The notes beneath the pieces were generated by a model. The model searched no databases, was not told the DNA's origin, and worked only from the letters and a program-made list of their open reading frames with translations. Below, piece after piece: positions 25,918-33,885 of a DNA stretch of 64,000 nt. The first letter of the stretch is position 1; each line of letters begins with the position of its first letter. This DNA is from Hominilimicola fabiformis (GTDB lineage Bacteria; Bacillota; Clostridia; UBA1381), in the NCBI RefSeq assembly GCF_020687385.1, contig NZ_JAJEQM010000002.1:124001-188000 (forward strand), written 5' to 3'. The position numbers and the translations under genes were made by a program.

Positions 25918-25946
25918 TTGACAAGAAATTTGTGCCGTGATAAAAT
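25918..25946 (+). promoter_or_regulatory. Sigma-A promoter for the siroheme-type reductase gene
   Basis: TTGACA (25918-25923) and TAAAAT (25941-25946) are 17 bases apart, 40 bases before the start codon. Confidence 0.75.
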
Positions 25947-25985
25947 TATTGTAATTTTATAAGAGAAAATGAGAGAGGTGTTTGT

Positions 25986-26906
25986 ATGGCAAAATTGAAA
26001 CCTGCACAGATAGCGGAGGTAAAGGGAAAAGGCTTTTTGATTAACAGAGGTACTGAAAATTTTTCGGGAAGAATTGTACCGCGCGGAACTGTATTTTCTC
26101 CGGACGATTTGAAAACCGTATCGGAAATATCAAGTAAATTCGGTAACGGTAAAGTAATTCCTACAACACGTCTTGGGCTTGAAATTCAGGGTATTCCTTA
26201 TGAAAACGTACAAGACGCGATTGATTATGCCGAAAGTCACGGACTTAAATTCGGCGGAACGGGAAATAAAATCCGCCCGATTACATCATGTAAAGGTACA
26301 ACTTGTGTTTACGGCAATTATGACACTCACGCACTTGCCGCAAAACTTTATGATGAATATTACATAGGCTGGGCTGATATAAAATTGCCGCATAAGTTTA
26401 AAATCGGTATAGGCGGCTGTCCGAACAGTTGCGTAAAGCCTGCGTTGAACGATTTTGGTATCGAAGGTCACAGAATACCTAAGTACAATTCGGAAAATTG
26501 CAAAGGCTGTAAGGTTTGTATGATTGAAAAATCATGTCCGTCAAAAGCCGCTAAACTTGTTGACGGTAAAATGGTTATAGATGAAAATGTCTGTAAGACT
26601 TGCGGAGTGTGCAGTGAAAGCAAATGTCCGTTTAAGGCAGTGAAACCGCATAATGAAGTCGTTTATCAAATATATGTAGGCGGTACATGGGGTAAAAAAT
26701 CAAGAATGGGTACACCGCTTTCAAAGTTCGTTTCGGAAGACGAAATTGCACCGATACTTGAAAAGACAATGATTTGGTTTAAACTTAACGCTAATCCAAA
26801 AGAACGTCTTGGCGTTGCGATAGACCGCTTGGGTGTTGAAAAGTTTGAAAAAGATGTTCTTGAAAATGATGAATTGTTAGAGAAGAAAGATATTTTGTTT
26901 GAGTAA
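25986..26906 (+). CDS. Sulfite/nitrite-reductase-like protein with ferredoxin insert
   Basis: The 306-residue protein has the ferredoxin-like substrate half and the siroheme/[4Fe-4S] domain of the sulfite/nitrite reductase family. Cluster cysteines appear as SCKGTTC (C-x4-C) and GGCPNSC (C-x3-C). Inserted after them are two [4Fe-4S] ferredoxin motifs, CKGCKVCMIEKSC and CKTCGVCSESKC. It resembles AsrC or DsrA/B-like subunits. No partner flavoprotein, siroheme synthesis gene or sulfur-uptake gene is adjacent. The first motif is one residue shorter than the usual C-x5-C, so siroheme binding is uncertain. It is a monocistronic unit with its own promoter and terminator. Confidence 0.85.
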   Translation: MAKLKPAQIAEVKGKGFLINRGTENFSGRIVPRGTVFSPDDLKTVSEISSKFGNGKVIPTTRLGLEIQGIPYENVQDAIDYAESHGLKFGGTGNKIRPITSCKGTTCVYGNYDTHALAAKLYDEYYIGWADIKLPHKFKIGIGGCPNSCVKPALNDFGIEGHRIPKYNSENCKGCKVCMIEKSCPSKAAKLVDGKMVIDENVCKTCGVCSESKCPFKAVKPHNEVVYQIYVGGTWGKKSRMGTPLSKFVSEDEIAPILEKTMIWFKLNANPKERLGVAIDRLGVEKFEKDVLENDELLEKKDILFE

Positions 26907-26915
26907 TAATAAAGA

Positions 26916-26945
26916 AAATGCACATCTGTCAGATGTGCATTTTTT
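26916..26945. terminator. Bidirectional terminator between the reductase gene and yycI
   Basis: AAATGCACATC and GATGTGCATTT pair around TGTCA with A and T runs on both sides. It overlaps the last codon of the leftward yycI-like gene. Confidence 0.9.
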
Positions 26946-27747
26946 ATGCGTTTATATAATATTTTGAGCCGTCTTTCAATGTTATTCTCCATACGGGCTG
27001 AAGTTCGGTAGGGGAGGTGTCAAAATCAACGATATTATATCCGAGTGTAATATCGCTTATTTCGATTTTTCCGTTGGGCTTATCTTTACTTGCCGAAAAT
27101 TCAAGCAGAGCGTCGGCAACGCTTTTTGCGTTGCGATATTCGCCGAGTGAATTTTGCGTAAACCATACACCGCTAAAACCCATAAGACCGTCGGAAGTTA
27201 TATCAAATGTCATATAGTCATTAAAGACAGGTAAATTTTCTATTGTGTAAGTCATAAAAATATGATATTTTCCGTTGTCATCAGATGAAACAATCAAAGC
27301 GTTTTGACTGTCGAAACCGTAATAAGCGGCGATTTTTTTACCTTTCTTTGAGGCATTAACCGCATCTATGCCGTGCGTTTCGGACAATGCAACAGGTGTT
27401 TTCGGTACAAAAGAAAACTTATTGCCGTCAAAAATAACTTGATTTTCATTTGCTGTGTATGTTTCACCGTTTTTTGTTACTTCTTTTTTTGCTCCTAAAA
27501 TATTTTTTGCAAAAGCATCTCTGTCTTCAATAAAATTTTGCAGTGTGGCAGAAGAAACTTTTTTTGTTTCTTTATCGATAATTGTCGGAGAAACGTTTAT
27601 ATCGTTTTTGTTCAAAAAAGTAACAAGATTGTTTACAACCTCTTCAGAATCGTTATCGGACATAGAAGTGGGGAATGTACAAATAACGGTCAGGTTTATT
27701 ACTATAAACAATGAAAGTAAAATAACTTTTATAGGAAAACGTTTCAC
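26944..27747 (-). CDS. yycI: YycI-like regulatory membrane protein of the WalRK system
   Basis: The 267-residue protein has one N-terminal membrane helix and a large extracytoplasmic domain ending in PVWRITLKDGSKYYINA, the terminal pattern of YycI proteins. In Bacillus, YycI with YycH binds and tunes WalK. It lies 15 bases downstream of walK and is surely co-transcribed. Start is a GTG 9 bases after GGAGG. YycH, which usually sits between walK and yycI, is missing here. The family call rests on context, topology and the C-terminus, so it is good but not certain. Confidence 0.72.
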   Translation of the reverse strand: MKRFPIKVILLSLFIVINLTVICTFPTSMSDNDSEEVVNNLVTFLNKNDINVSPTIIDKETKKVSSATLQNFIEDRDAFAKNILGAKKEVTKNGETYTANENQVIFDGNKFSFVPKTPVALSETHGIDAVNASKKGKKIAAYYGFDSQNALIVSSDDNGKYHIFMTYTIENLPVFNDYMTFDITSDGLMGFSGVWFTQNSLGEYRNAKSVADALLEFSASKDKPNGKIEISDITLGYNIVDFDTSPTELQPVWRITLKDGSKYYINA

Positions 27748-27761
27748 TTCAACAAGCCTCC

Positions 27762-29576
27762 TTATTCACTGACAGGAATAGTGATAGTTACTTCAGTTCC
27801 TTTGTGGAATTCACTTGATATTTTAATCTTACCGTTAAATGATGATTCAAGCGTTTGTTTTGCGATGGCAAGACCAAGACCTGTACCGCCTGTGTCACGC
27901 GAACGTGCCTTGTCTACACGGTAGAAACGGTCGAAAATGTGCGGAAGTTTATCTTCTTGTATTCCGATACCGTTATCGGCTACTTTGATACAAATGTCGT
28001 TATAAACCTTGCTTGAATATACTTCGATAGTACCGCCCTCGCGTGTGTATTTCATTGCGTTGCTGACGATATTTATAATAACGCGTTCCAAACCGTCGTG
28101 ATCGCCGGATATAACAGGCACTTCATTAATAGGGTGATATGTCAAAGTCTGATTTTTCTTCTTTGCCGTAAGCGACATACGCTCAACGATTGATTCAAGC
28201 ATTTGACGAATGTCGATCGGCTCCGGCGGTTTTGTGAATGTTTGGTTTTCGTCAAGCTCCGATAGGGTAAGCAGGTCGCTTATAATTCTTGCCATTCTGT
28301 CAGATTCGGATGCGATAACGTCAAGAAAACGTACTTGCAATTCTCTGTCAACATCGGGCATATCGGCAAGTGTTTCGGAGTAAGACTTGATTGTTGTAAG
28401 CGGTGTACGAAGTTCGTGCGACACGTTCGCAACAAAGTCACGACGTGACTGCTCAAGTTTTTCCTGCTTTGTAACATCGTGTATAACGACAATGATACCG
28501 CCGACTTTGTTATCAGCTTTGAACGGTGCAAAGTTTAAACGTAAATATTGGTTTGCAAGCTTGATTTCACGTTCGACAGAACCGTCGGGATTCATATAAA
28601 GCAAATCACCAAGCGTGATGTTTGCATTGATTTCTTTAAAGAAACGGTCAAATCTAATATCGTCAAGATACTGGCGGTTAAGAAGTTTTTTTGCTTCACG
28701 GTTAAAATGGATAAGATTGCCTTTTAAGTCAAATGCGATAATGCCGTCATTCATATTTTGAAGAATGGTTTCAACCTTAATTTTTTCGCCTTTTGCTTGG
28801 TCGGAGGACTGCTTTCTTGTGTGAGCAAGATTGATAAGCGAGTTTGTAAGGTCGGCAATTTCATCTTTTGAATCTGATTTTTGAAGTGCGTTTATATCAC
28901 CTGCCGCAAGTTTTTTTGCCTGTACCGAAAGCTGTTTGATAGGGTCGGTGATAGACTTTGAAATAATACTTCCCGCGATTGATGATATAATAAGAGATAC
29001 CAACAATAAAATCAAAAGAATTGTCACCATACTGTGAGTTACGCTGTTTTGCATTTGGCAAGTGTCTTTGATGTATATAACATACTTTACCGCGTCACCG
29101 TTGTGTAACGGAAATGCGTAGTCCATATAGCTTTGAGTAAGCTTTGTTTCTTTCGATTCCGTACCGTTTAGGGCATTCATAAGTGACGGAGTTGCGTCGG
29201 TGGTTGTAGAGCCGTTTGATGAAAATAAAATCTCGCCCGATGAACCGTCAACAATATTGTAATATCTTGATGATGTAATTCCGAGTTTGCCTGAGTGGGA
29301 AGATAGGATATTGTTGATTAAATTAATATTGCTTTGGGAATTTTCTTCTATAACAATAGATGTATCCGTACTTTCGGCAGGAATACTTATTTCGTTTGCA
29401 GCGGCAAGGAGGTCGTTTTTAATATCTTCGGTGAATACCTCATTAATGCTGTTTGAAAAATCATCGTGATAATGTTTCATAACGCCTAAAATATTGAAAC
29501 CGCCTATGAATAATTCCGTGGCGAGTACAAGAAGTACAAATATAACTGTTATTTTCCAACGTATACTTTTAAACAT
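27762..29576 (-). CDS. walK: Sensor histidine kinase WalK
   Basis: WalK senses cell-wall state and phosphorylates WalR. The 604-residue protein has a first membrane helix (about 9-31), an extracellular sensor region (about 32-185), a second helix (about 186-207), a HAMP linker, a PAS domain, the dimerisation/phospho-acceptor helix with SHELRTPLTTIKSYSETL, and an ATPase domain with N-box NAMKYTREGG, DNGIGI and GTGLGLAI boxes. Architecture and length fit WalK rather than PhoR. Its place between walR and a yycI-like gene agrees. A weak AAAGG site precedes the ATG. Confidence 0.9.
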   Translation of the reverse strand: MFKSIRWKITVIFVLLVLATELFIGGFNILGVMKHYHDDFSNSINEVFTEDIKNDLLAAANEISIPAESTDTSIVIEENSQSNINLINNILSSHSGKLGITSSRYYNIVDGSSGEILFSSNGSTTTDATPSLMNALNGTESKETKLTQSYMDYAFPLHNGDAVKYVIYIKDTCQMQNSVTHSMVTILLILLLVSLIISSIAGSIISKSITDPIKQLSVQAKKLAAGDINALQKSDSKDEIADLTNSLINLAHTRKQSSDQAKGEKIKVETILQNMNDGIIAFDLKGNLIHFNREAKKLLNRQYLDDIRFDRFFKEINANITLGDLLYMNPDGSVEREIKLANQYLRLNFAPFKADNKVGGIIVVIHDVTKQEKLEQSRRDFVANVSHELRTPLTTIKSYSETLADMPDVDRELQVRFLDVIASESDRMARIISDLLTLSELDENQTFTKPPEPIDIRQMLESIVERMSLTAKKKNQTLTYHPINEVPVISGDHDGLERVIINIVSNAMKYTREGGTIEVYSSKVYNDICIKVADNGIGIQEDKLPHIFDRFYRVDKARSRDTGGTGLGLAIAKQTLESSFNGKIKISSEFHKGTEVTITIPVSE

Positions 29577-29618
29577 AAAATAAAAACCTTTCTATAATAA
29601 ATACTTAAATACTACAAA

Positions 29619-29648
29619 ACACCCAAAACAAATTAATGTTTCGGGTGT
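29619..29648 (-). terminator. Hairpin between walR and walK
   Basis: On the minus strand ACACCCGAAACA and TGTTTTGGGTGT pair with one mismatch, followed by TTTTG. It may lower kinase expression relative to the regulator. Confidence 0.55.
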
Positions 29649-29660
29649 ATGAGTTCAATA

Positions 29661-30359
29661 TTATTTGTTGAAATAGTAGCCTACGCCACGTTTTGTGATA
29701 ATGTATTTAGGCATACTCGGATCATCTTCGATTTTTTCTCTAAGACGTCTTACCGTAACATCGACAGTACGAACATCTCCGTAATATTCGTAACCCCATA
29801 CATTTTCAAGCAATTTCTCACGAGAAAAAATCTTATCCGGCTGCATGGCAAGGAATTTAAGAAGTTCAAATTCGCGAAGTGTTATGTCGATAATTTCACC
29901 GTTCTTAGCAACTTCGTATCTTTCAACATTGATTGAAAGCTCACCCGAATTAATTGTATTTTGATTTTCAGGTTCTTCCTCAACAACAGGCTGTGCCGCA
30001 CTTCTTCTTAGATTGGCTTTAACTCTTGCGGTAAGTTCACGCATTGAATACGGCTTTGTTATGTAGTCGTCCGCACCAAGCTCAAGACCTAAAACTTTGT
30101 CAACTTCGTCTTCACGGGCAGTAAGCATAATAATAGGAACTTGTGATTTTTCACGAACTTTTCGACATACTTCAAAACCGTCCATTCCGGGTAGCATTAC
30201 GTCAAGTAAAATTAGGTCAGGGTTTTCTTTAAGTGCCATTTCAAGACCTTTTACACCGTCAAATGCAGACAAAGTCTTATAACCGTCTTTGCCAAGTGAA
30301 AATGCAAGAATATCATTAATTTTCTGTTCGTCCTCAATAATGAGTATAGTTCTATCCAT
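29661..30359 (-). CDS. walR: Response regulator WalR (OmpR/PhoB family)
   Basis: WalR controls peptidoglycan hydrolase and wall-synthesis genes. The 232-residue protein has a receiver domain with acidic pocket IIEDEQKI, phospho-acceptor Asp in LLDVMLPGMDGFEV (about residue 53), and KPYSMRELTARV, a linker, and a winged-helix effector domain with VRTVDVTVRRLREKIE and KRGVGYYF. It is first in the leftward walR-walK-yycI unit. The likely WalR identity rests on its strong general match and gene order. Confidence 0.93.
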   Translation of the reverse strand: MDRTILIIEDEQKINDILAFSLGKDGYKTLSAFDGVKGLEMALKENPDLILLDVMLPGMDGFEVCRKVREKSQVPIIMLTAREDEVDKVLGLELGADDYITKPYSMRELTARVKANLRRSAAQPVVEEEPENQNTINSGELSINVERYEVAKNGEIIDITLREFELLKFLAMQPDKIFSREKLLENVWGYEYYGDVRTVDVTVRRLREKIEDDPSMPKYIITKRGVGYYFNK

Positions 30360-30450
30360 TATTAAATATCAATCCTTTCGATTATAGAATAATATTTAAA
30401 CGAATAACATTCGTAAATATTATTACAAATTTTTCGTAACCATTACATAT

Positions 30451-30479
30451 ATTTTATCAGAATTTAACATACTGTGCAA
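30451..30479 (-). promoter_or_regulatory. Sigma-A promoter for walR-walK-yycI
   Basis: On the minus strand TTGCAC (30479-30474) and TAAAAT (30456-30451) are 17 bases apart, giving a leader of about 90 bases. Confidence 0.65.
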
Positions 30480-30544
30480 GGGTATTTTACAAAAAAATTA
30501 AAAAATATTAAAAAAATGCGTTCAAATGCAAGAAAAAAATATTT

Positions 30545-31708
30545 TTATTTCATTATAATAGGAGATTTCTTTAAATCCGCATTGCCGATACGGTGCGTCG
30601 GTATGGGATTGCATAGCATTGCTATATTTGTGGCACGCACATCAAGATTAAATTGCGGACTTTGTTCTTTAAAGTCGGCTGTTTTTGTAATTATCGGAAC
30701 TTTGCAGGTGTCTTTTGCCTGTTTTAAAATCGTCATACCGACCTTATTCATACCGAGAATACGGATATACTGTGGCATAGGGGAGTATATATCCTTTGTA
30801 AAGCCTATCAAAGCCGAGATTATCATACGTCTGATTTTGCTTGTGGTGTATCGCTTGTTTTTCACGTTTTCGACAAGGGTTTCAAAACTGTATGACATAT
30901 TTGCACTGCTTAAAATTCTGTTTTCAATCCCCTCTGTAACTTCACTGATATTTTGCAAATCTTCAGCGGTCATAAGACGTAATTTTGAAATGATTGCACT
31001 GTCCAAATTCGATATGTCGTACGGAATGTCACAATTAATATCTTCTAATTTATATGGTATAAAGTCATTTATATTTTCATTGTTTCTTTTCATTTCACGA
31101 AGTTTTGTAGCACTTGCGATATTTTGATACAAATTTCTGTCGTGATAGCCTGCTTTGTGACGTTTGACGGTCATAGGCTTGATTTTGCTGTCAGAGCGGA
31201 TTAATGCACGAATATATTCCGTTGCAAGAATGTTGTTTGGCTCAGACAATATATCTGACGGGATAAGTGCGGAATATGCCTTTGTGAGCGCGTTTGGATA
31301 ACTCATACCGCCCATAACGTATTTTTTTATTTTTTCGGATATTTCGCTGTTTTCGTTTTCAAGCAATTCTGCGGCAGACATAAGTTCATCGATACTGCCT
31401 GATTCAGAGCCGAAACAAATGTTGTTGACAACACCGAGTGCGTTTAAAATATTAATACCGCCTGTCGCAAAATTCGGTGCGGCATTTAACGCATAACATA
31501 CAGGAAGTTCAATAACAAGGTCAACACCGCCCGAAAGTGCCATTTTTGCACGTGACCATTTATCCGTTATCGCAACGTCGCCACGCTGTACAAAACTGCC
31601 GCTCATTACGGCAATCACTGCGTCCGAATGTTTTTTTATTTCGTCAATTTGATATTTGTGTCCGTTGTGAAAAATATTGTATTCTGTTATAATACCGGTA
31701 ATGTTCAT
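30545..31708 (-). CDS. tmcAL: tRNA(Met) cytidine acetate ligase
   Basis: TmcAL (YlbM) makes N4-acetylcytidine at the wobble base of elongator tRNA-Met from acetate and ATP. The 387-residue protein starts with the nucleotidyltransferase motif TEYNIFHNGHKYQI (HxGH-type), followed by VMSGSFVQRGDVAITDKWSRA and LVIELPVCYALNAAPNFATG, all diagnostic. Its length is normal. It has its own leftward promoter and a GAGGAG ribosome site. It stands alone between walR and nifS; in many Firmicutes it neighbours rpmF or acetate genes. Confidence 0.93.
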   Translation of the reverse strand: MNITGIITEYNIFHNGHKYQIDEIKKHSDAVIAVMSGSFVQRGDVAITDKWSRAKMALSGGVDLVIELPVCYALNAAPNFATGGINILNALGVVNNICFGSESGSIDELMSAAELLENENSEISEKIKKYVMGGMSYPNALTKAYSALIPSDILSEPNNILATEYIRALIRSDSKIKPMTVKRHKAGYHDRNLYQNIASATKLREMKRNNENINDFIPYKLEDINCDIPYDISNLDSAIISKLRLMTAEDLQNISEVTEGIENRILSSANMSYSFETLVENVKNKRYTTSKIRRMIISALIGFTKDIYSPMPQYIRILGMNKVGMTILKQAKDTCKVPIITKTADFKEQSPQFNLDVRATNIAMLCNPIPTHRIGNADLKKSPIIMK

Positions 31709-31741
31709 TTTTATCTCCTCAAAATTACATTGTTAATATAT

Positions 31742-31770
31742 ATTATATCTTAAAATAAGAAGTATAGCAA
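31742..31770 (-). promoter_or_regulatory. Sigma-A promoter for tmcAL
   Basis: On the minus strand TTGCTA (31770-31765) and TATAAT (31747-31742) are 17 bases apart. Confidence 0.7.
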
Positions 31771-31859
31771 TAAATAAAATTGGAATATTAAATAAAGCAA
31801 TGATGTAAAACAGACATAAATTTTGTATAGAATAAAAGAAAGAAATTCTACAAAACCTA

Positions 31860-31888
31860 TTGACAAAGTAGGAAATATAAAGTAAAAT
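31860..31888 (+). promoter_or_regulatory. Sigma-A promoter for nifS-nifU
   Basis: TTGACA (31860-31865) and TAAAAT (31883-31888) are 17 bases apart. Confidence 0.78.
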
Positions 31889-31889
31889 A

Positions 31890-31916
31890 TGTTTGAACAG
31901 TTATTCAAATGTTCAA
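31890..31916. promoter_or_regulatory. ArsR/SmtB-like inverted repeat at the nifS transcription start
   Basis: TTTGAACA-GT-TATTCAAA gives the imperfect two-base-spaced dyad typical of ArsR/SmtB operators, and TTGAACA-N10-TGTTCAA gives a perfect wider pair in the same stretch. It begins right after the -10 box, where a repressor would block transcription. The cognate regulator is not in the window. Confidence 0.55.
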
Positions 31917-31939
31917 TTTTAATACAGGAGATGATTTTA

Positions 31940-33127
31940 ATGAATTCAGTATACATGGACAACAATGCTACTACAAGTCTTAAAAAAGAAGTTCTTGATG
32001 CAATGATGCCATATTATACAGATATATACGGCAATGCGTCATCGAAATTCTATAAAATAGGCAGAGATGCCGAACAGGCACTTTATAAGCTTAGAGAGAG
32101 CGTTGCAAAAAGCCTTAATGCAAAAAACGTAAACGAAATTTATTTTACGGGTTCCGGTTGCGAGGCTGACAACTGGGCGATAAAAGGTATTGCACTTGCA
32201 AACAAGTCGAAGGGCAACCACATTATAACAAGCAAAATCGAACATCACGCAATTTTAAGCACTTGCGAATATCTTGAAAAGCATGGCTTTGAAGTTACTT
32301 ATCTTGATGTTGACGAATACGGTTTTGTAAGTCCGAAAGCTGTTGAGGACGCTATAAAGGACAATACAATACTTATTTCAATAATGACGGCTAACAATGA
32401 AATCGGAACAGTTGAGCCAATTAAGGAAATTGCGGAAATTGCAAAGAAACACAGAGTTATTTTCCATACGGACGCAGTACAGGCTATCGGACATATGAAG
32501 ATAGATTTGCAGGATTTAGGCGTTGACTTGCTTTCGCTTTCTGCACATAAGTTCCATGGTCCTAAGGGTGTCGGAATGTTGTACATCAGAAACGGTATAA
32601 GAATAGACAACCTTATTCACGGCGGAGGACAGGAAAGAGGAAAGAGAGCCGCAACGGAAAATCTTGCAGGCATAGCAGGCCTTGCAAAGGCACTTGAGCT
32701 TGCAACGGAAAACCTTGATGAAAATATCGAACACGCAAAGAAAATGCGTAACAGATTGATTGATGGTATCAGAAAGAATATTCCTTATTGCCGTCTTAAT
32801 GGCCCTGAGGACGAGGGCAGACTTTGCAATAACGTAAACTTCTCATTCCAATATGTTGAGGGAGAATCAATATTGATGATGCTTGATATGAAAGGTGTTG
32901 CGGCGTCAAGCGGAAGTGCTTGTGCGTCAGGCTCGCTTGATCCGTCACACGTTCTTATTGCAATCGGTTTACCTCACGAAATTGCTCACGGTTCGCTAAG
33001 ACTCAGTGTAGGCGATGAAACAACAGTGGAGGATGTTGACTACGTAGTAGAGGTACTTCCTCCGATTATACAAAGATTAAGAGATATGTCACCTTTATAT
33101 GAGGGTGTAGAGAAAGGAGATAATTAA
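31940..33127 (+). CDS. nifS: Cysteine desulfurase (NifS/IscS type)
   Basis: The enzyme removes sulfur from cysteine with PLP and hands it to a scaffold for Fe-S cluster building. The 395-residue protein starts SVYMDNNATTS and has a PLP histidine and ITSKIEHHAIL segment, the Schiff-base lysine in SLSAHKFHGPKG, and the catalytic cysteine in SSGSACASGSLDPSHVL. ATG 31940 lies 9 bases after AGGAG; upstream in-frame starts lie in the operator. The scaffold gene follows after 2 bases. The clostridial NifS name is used; IscS would do equally well. Confidence 0.95.
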   Translation: MNSVYMDNNATTSLKKEVLDAMMPYYTDIYGNASSKFYKIGRDAEQALYKLRESVAKSLNAKNVNEIYFTGSGCEADNWAIKGIALANKSKGNHIITSKIEHHAILSTCEYLEKHGFEVTYLDVDEYGFVSPKAVEDAIKDNTILISIMTANNEIGTVEPIKEIAEIAKKHRVIFHTDAVQAIGHMKIDLQDLGVDLLSLSAHKFHGPKGVGMLYIRNGIRIDNLIHGGGQERGKRAATENLAGIAGLAKALELATENLDENIEHAKKMRNRLIDGIRKNIPYCRLNGPEDEGRLCNNVNFSFQYVEGESILMMLDMKGVAASSGSACASGSLDPSHVLIAIGLPHEIAHGSLRLSVGDETTVEDVDYVVEVLPPIIQRLRDMSPLYEGVEKGDN

Positions 33128-33129
33128 TT

Positions 33130-33558
33130 ATGTACAGTGAAAAAGTTATGGACCATTTCTCAAATCCAAGAAATGTAGGCCAGATAGACAACGCAAATGC
33201 AGTCGGTGAAGTCGGCAATGCAAAGTGCGGTGATATTATGAAGATATATATGGATATTCAAGACGATGTTATAAAAGACGTTAAGTTCAAGACATTCGGT
33301 TGCGGTGCGGCTATTGCAACAAGTTCAATGGCAACTGAAATGGTTAAGGGTAAGACTGTTGACGAGGCACTTGCTCTTACAAATAAAGCGGTTATGGAGG
33401 CACTTGACGGACTTCCGAAAGAAAAAATTCACTGCTCTGTTCTTGCTGAAGAGGCTATTCAGTCTGCAATCAACGATTACAGAAGCAAAAAGGGTGAAGC
33501 ACCGCTTGAAAATAATTGTGACTTCTGTTACAAGAAATGTGACAATTCAGACAAATAA
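33130..33558 (+). CDS. nifU: Fe-S cluster assembly scaffold protein (NifU/IscU type)
   Basis: The 142-residue protein is the scaffold on which NifS sulfur and iron are joined. It has the three ligand cysteines in NAKCGDIM, TFGCGAAIATSSM and KIHCSVLAEEA, with the conserved Asp after the first. The C-terminal tail adds CDFCYKKC, an extra Cys group common in clostridial NifU-like proteins and absent from E. coli IscU. It lies 2 bases after nifS and ends at a strong terminator. Confidence 0.94.
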   Translation: MYSEKVMDHFSNPRNVGQIDNANAVGEVGNAKCGDIMKIYMDIQDDVIKDVKFKTFGCGAAIATSSMATEMVKGKTVDEALALTNKAVMEALDGLPKEKIHCSVLAEEAIQSAINDYRSKKGEAPLENNCDFCYKKCDNSDK

Positions 33559-33579
33559 TCCTATAAAATACAATATAAA

Positions 33580-33612
33580 AACAGACAAAACATTATTGTT
33601 TTGTCTGTTTTT
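33580..33612 (+). terminator. Terminator after nifS-nifU
   Basis: AACAGACAAAACA and TGTTTTGTCTGTT pair around a 4-base loop with a T run. The next 170 bases, up to the fapR promoter, show no convincing gene. Confidence 0.92.
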
Positions 33613-33783
33613 GCGTTTATAATCATAAAAAAATGATGATTTACGGATACAATATGGTGTTGGTAGCAGGTGTTAAACAGACTACACAGCACAATATTTT
33701 GTATCTATTGGGTAATTATGAACATATCAGAGCAATATATTTAAACATATTGTACAATGTTTATGTTTATTTGCAAGAAAATA

Positions 33784-33812
33784 TTGCAAAGTTATTAACG
33801 ATAGTATATAAT
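33784..33812 (+). promoter_or_regulatory. Sigma-A promoter for the fapR fatty-acid operon
   Basis: TTGCAA (33784-33789) and TATAAT (33807-33812) are 17 bases apart; the FapR box follows 16 bases after the -10 box. Confidence 0.8.
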
Positions 33813-33828
33813 CATTGAGGTTATTAAT

Positions 33829-33845
33829 TTAGTACCTACTACTAA
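33829..33845. promoter_or_regulatory. FapR operator
   Basis: TTAGTACCTACTACTAA closely resembles the 17-bp FapR operator known from Bacillus and Staphylococcus (TTAGTAcct-type dyad). It lies just downstream of the promoter and ahead of fapR itself, so FapR should repress the operon until malonyl-CoA or malonyl-ACP accumulates. Confidence 0.88.
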
Positions 33846-33885
33846 CAATAATTAATAAAATGTCGAAAAACATAGAAAGGAACGC

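Noticed and set aside
30474-31127. Rightward open frame of 217 residues opposite tmcAL
   Set aside because: It is antisense to conserved tmcAL sequence and has a low-complexity hydrophobic composition typical of shadow frames.
33613-33828. Small rightward frame of 61 residues before fapR
   Set aside because: No ribosome site, no family, and it runs into the fapR promoter; it is more likely intergenic.
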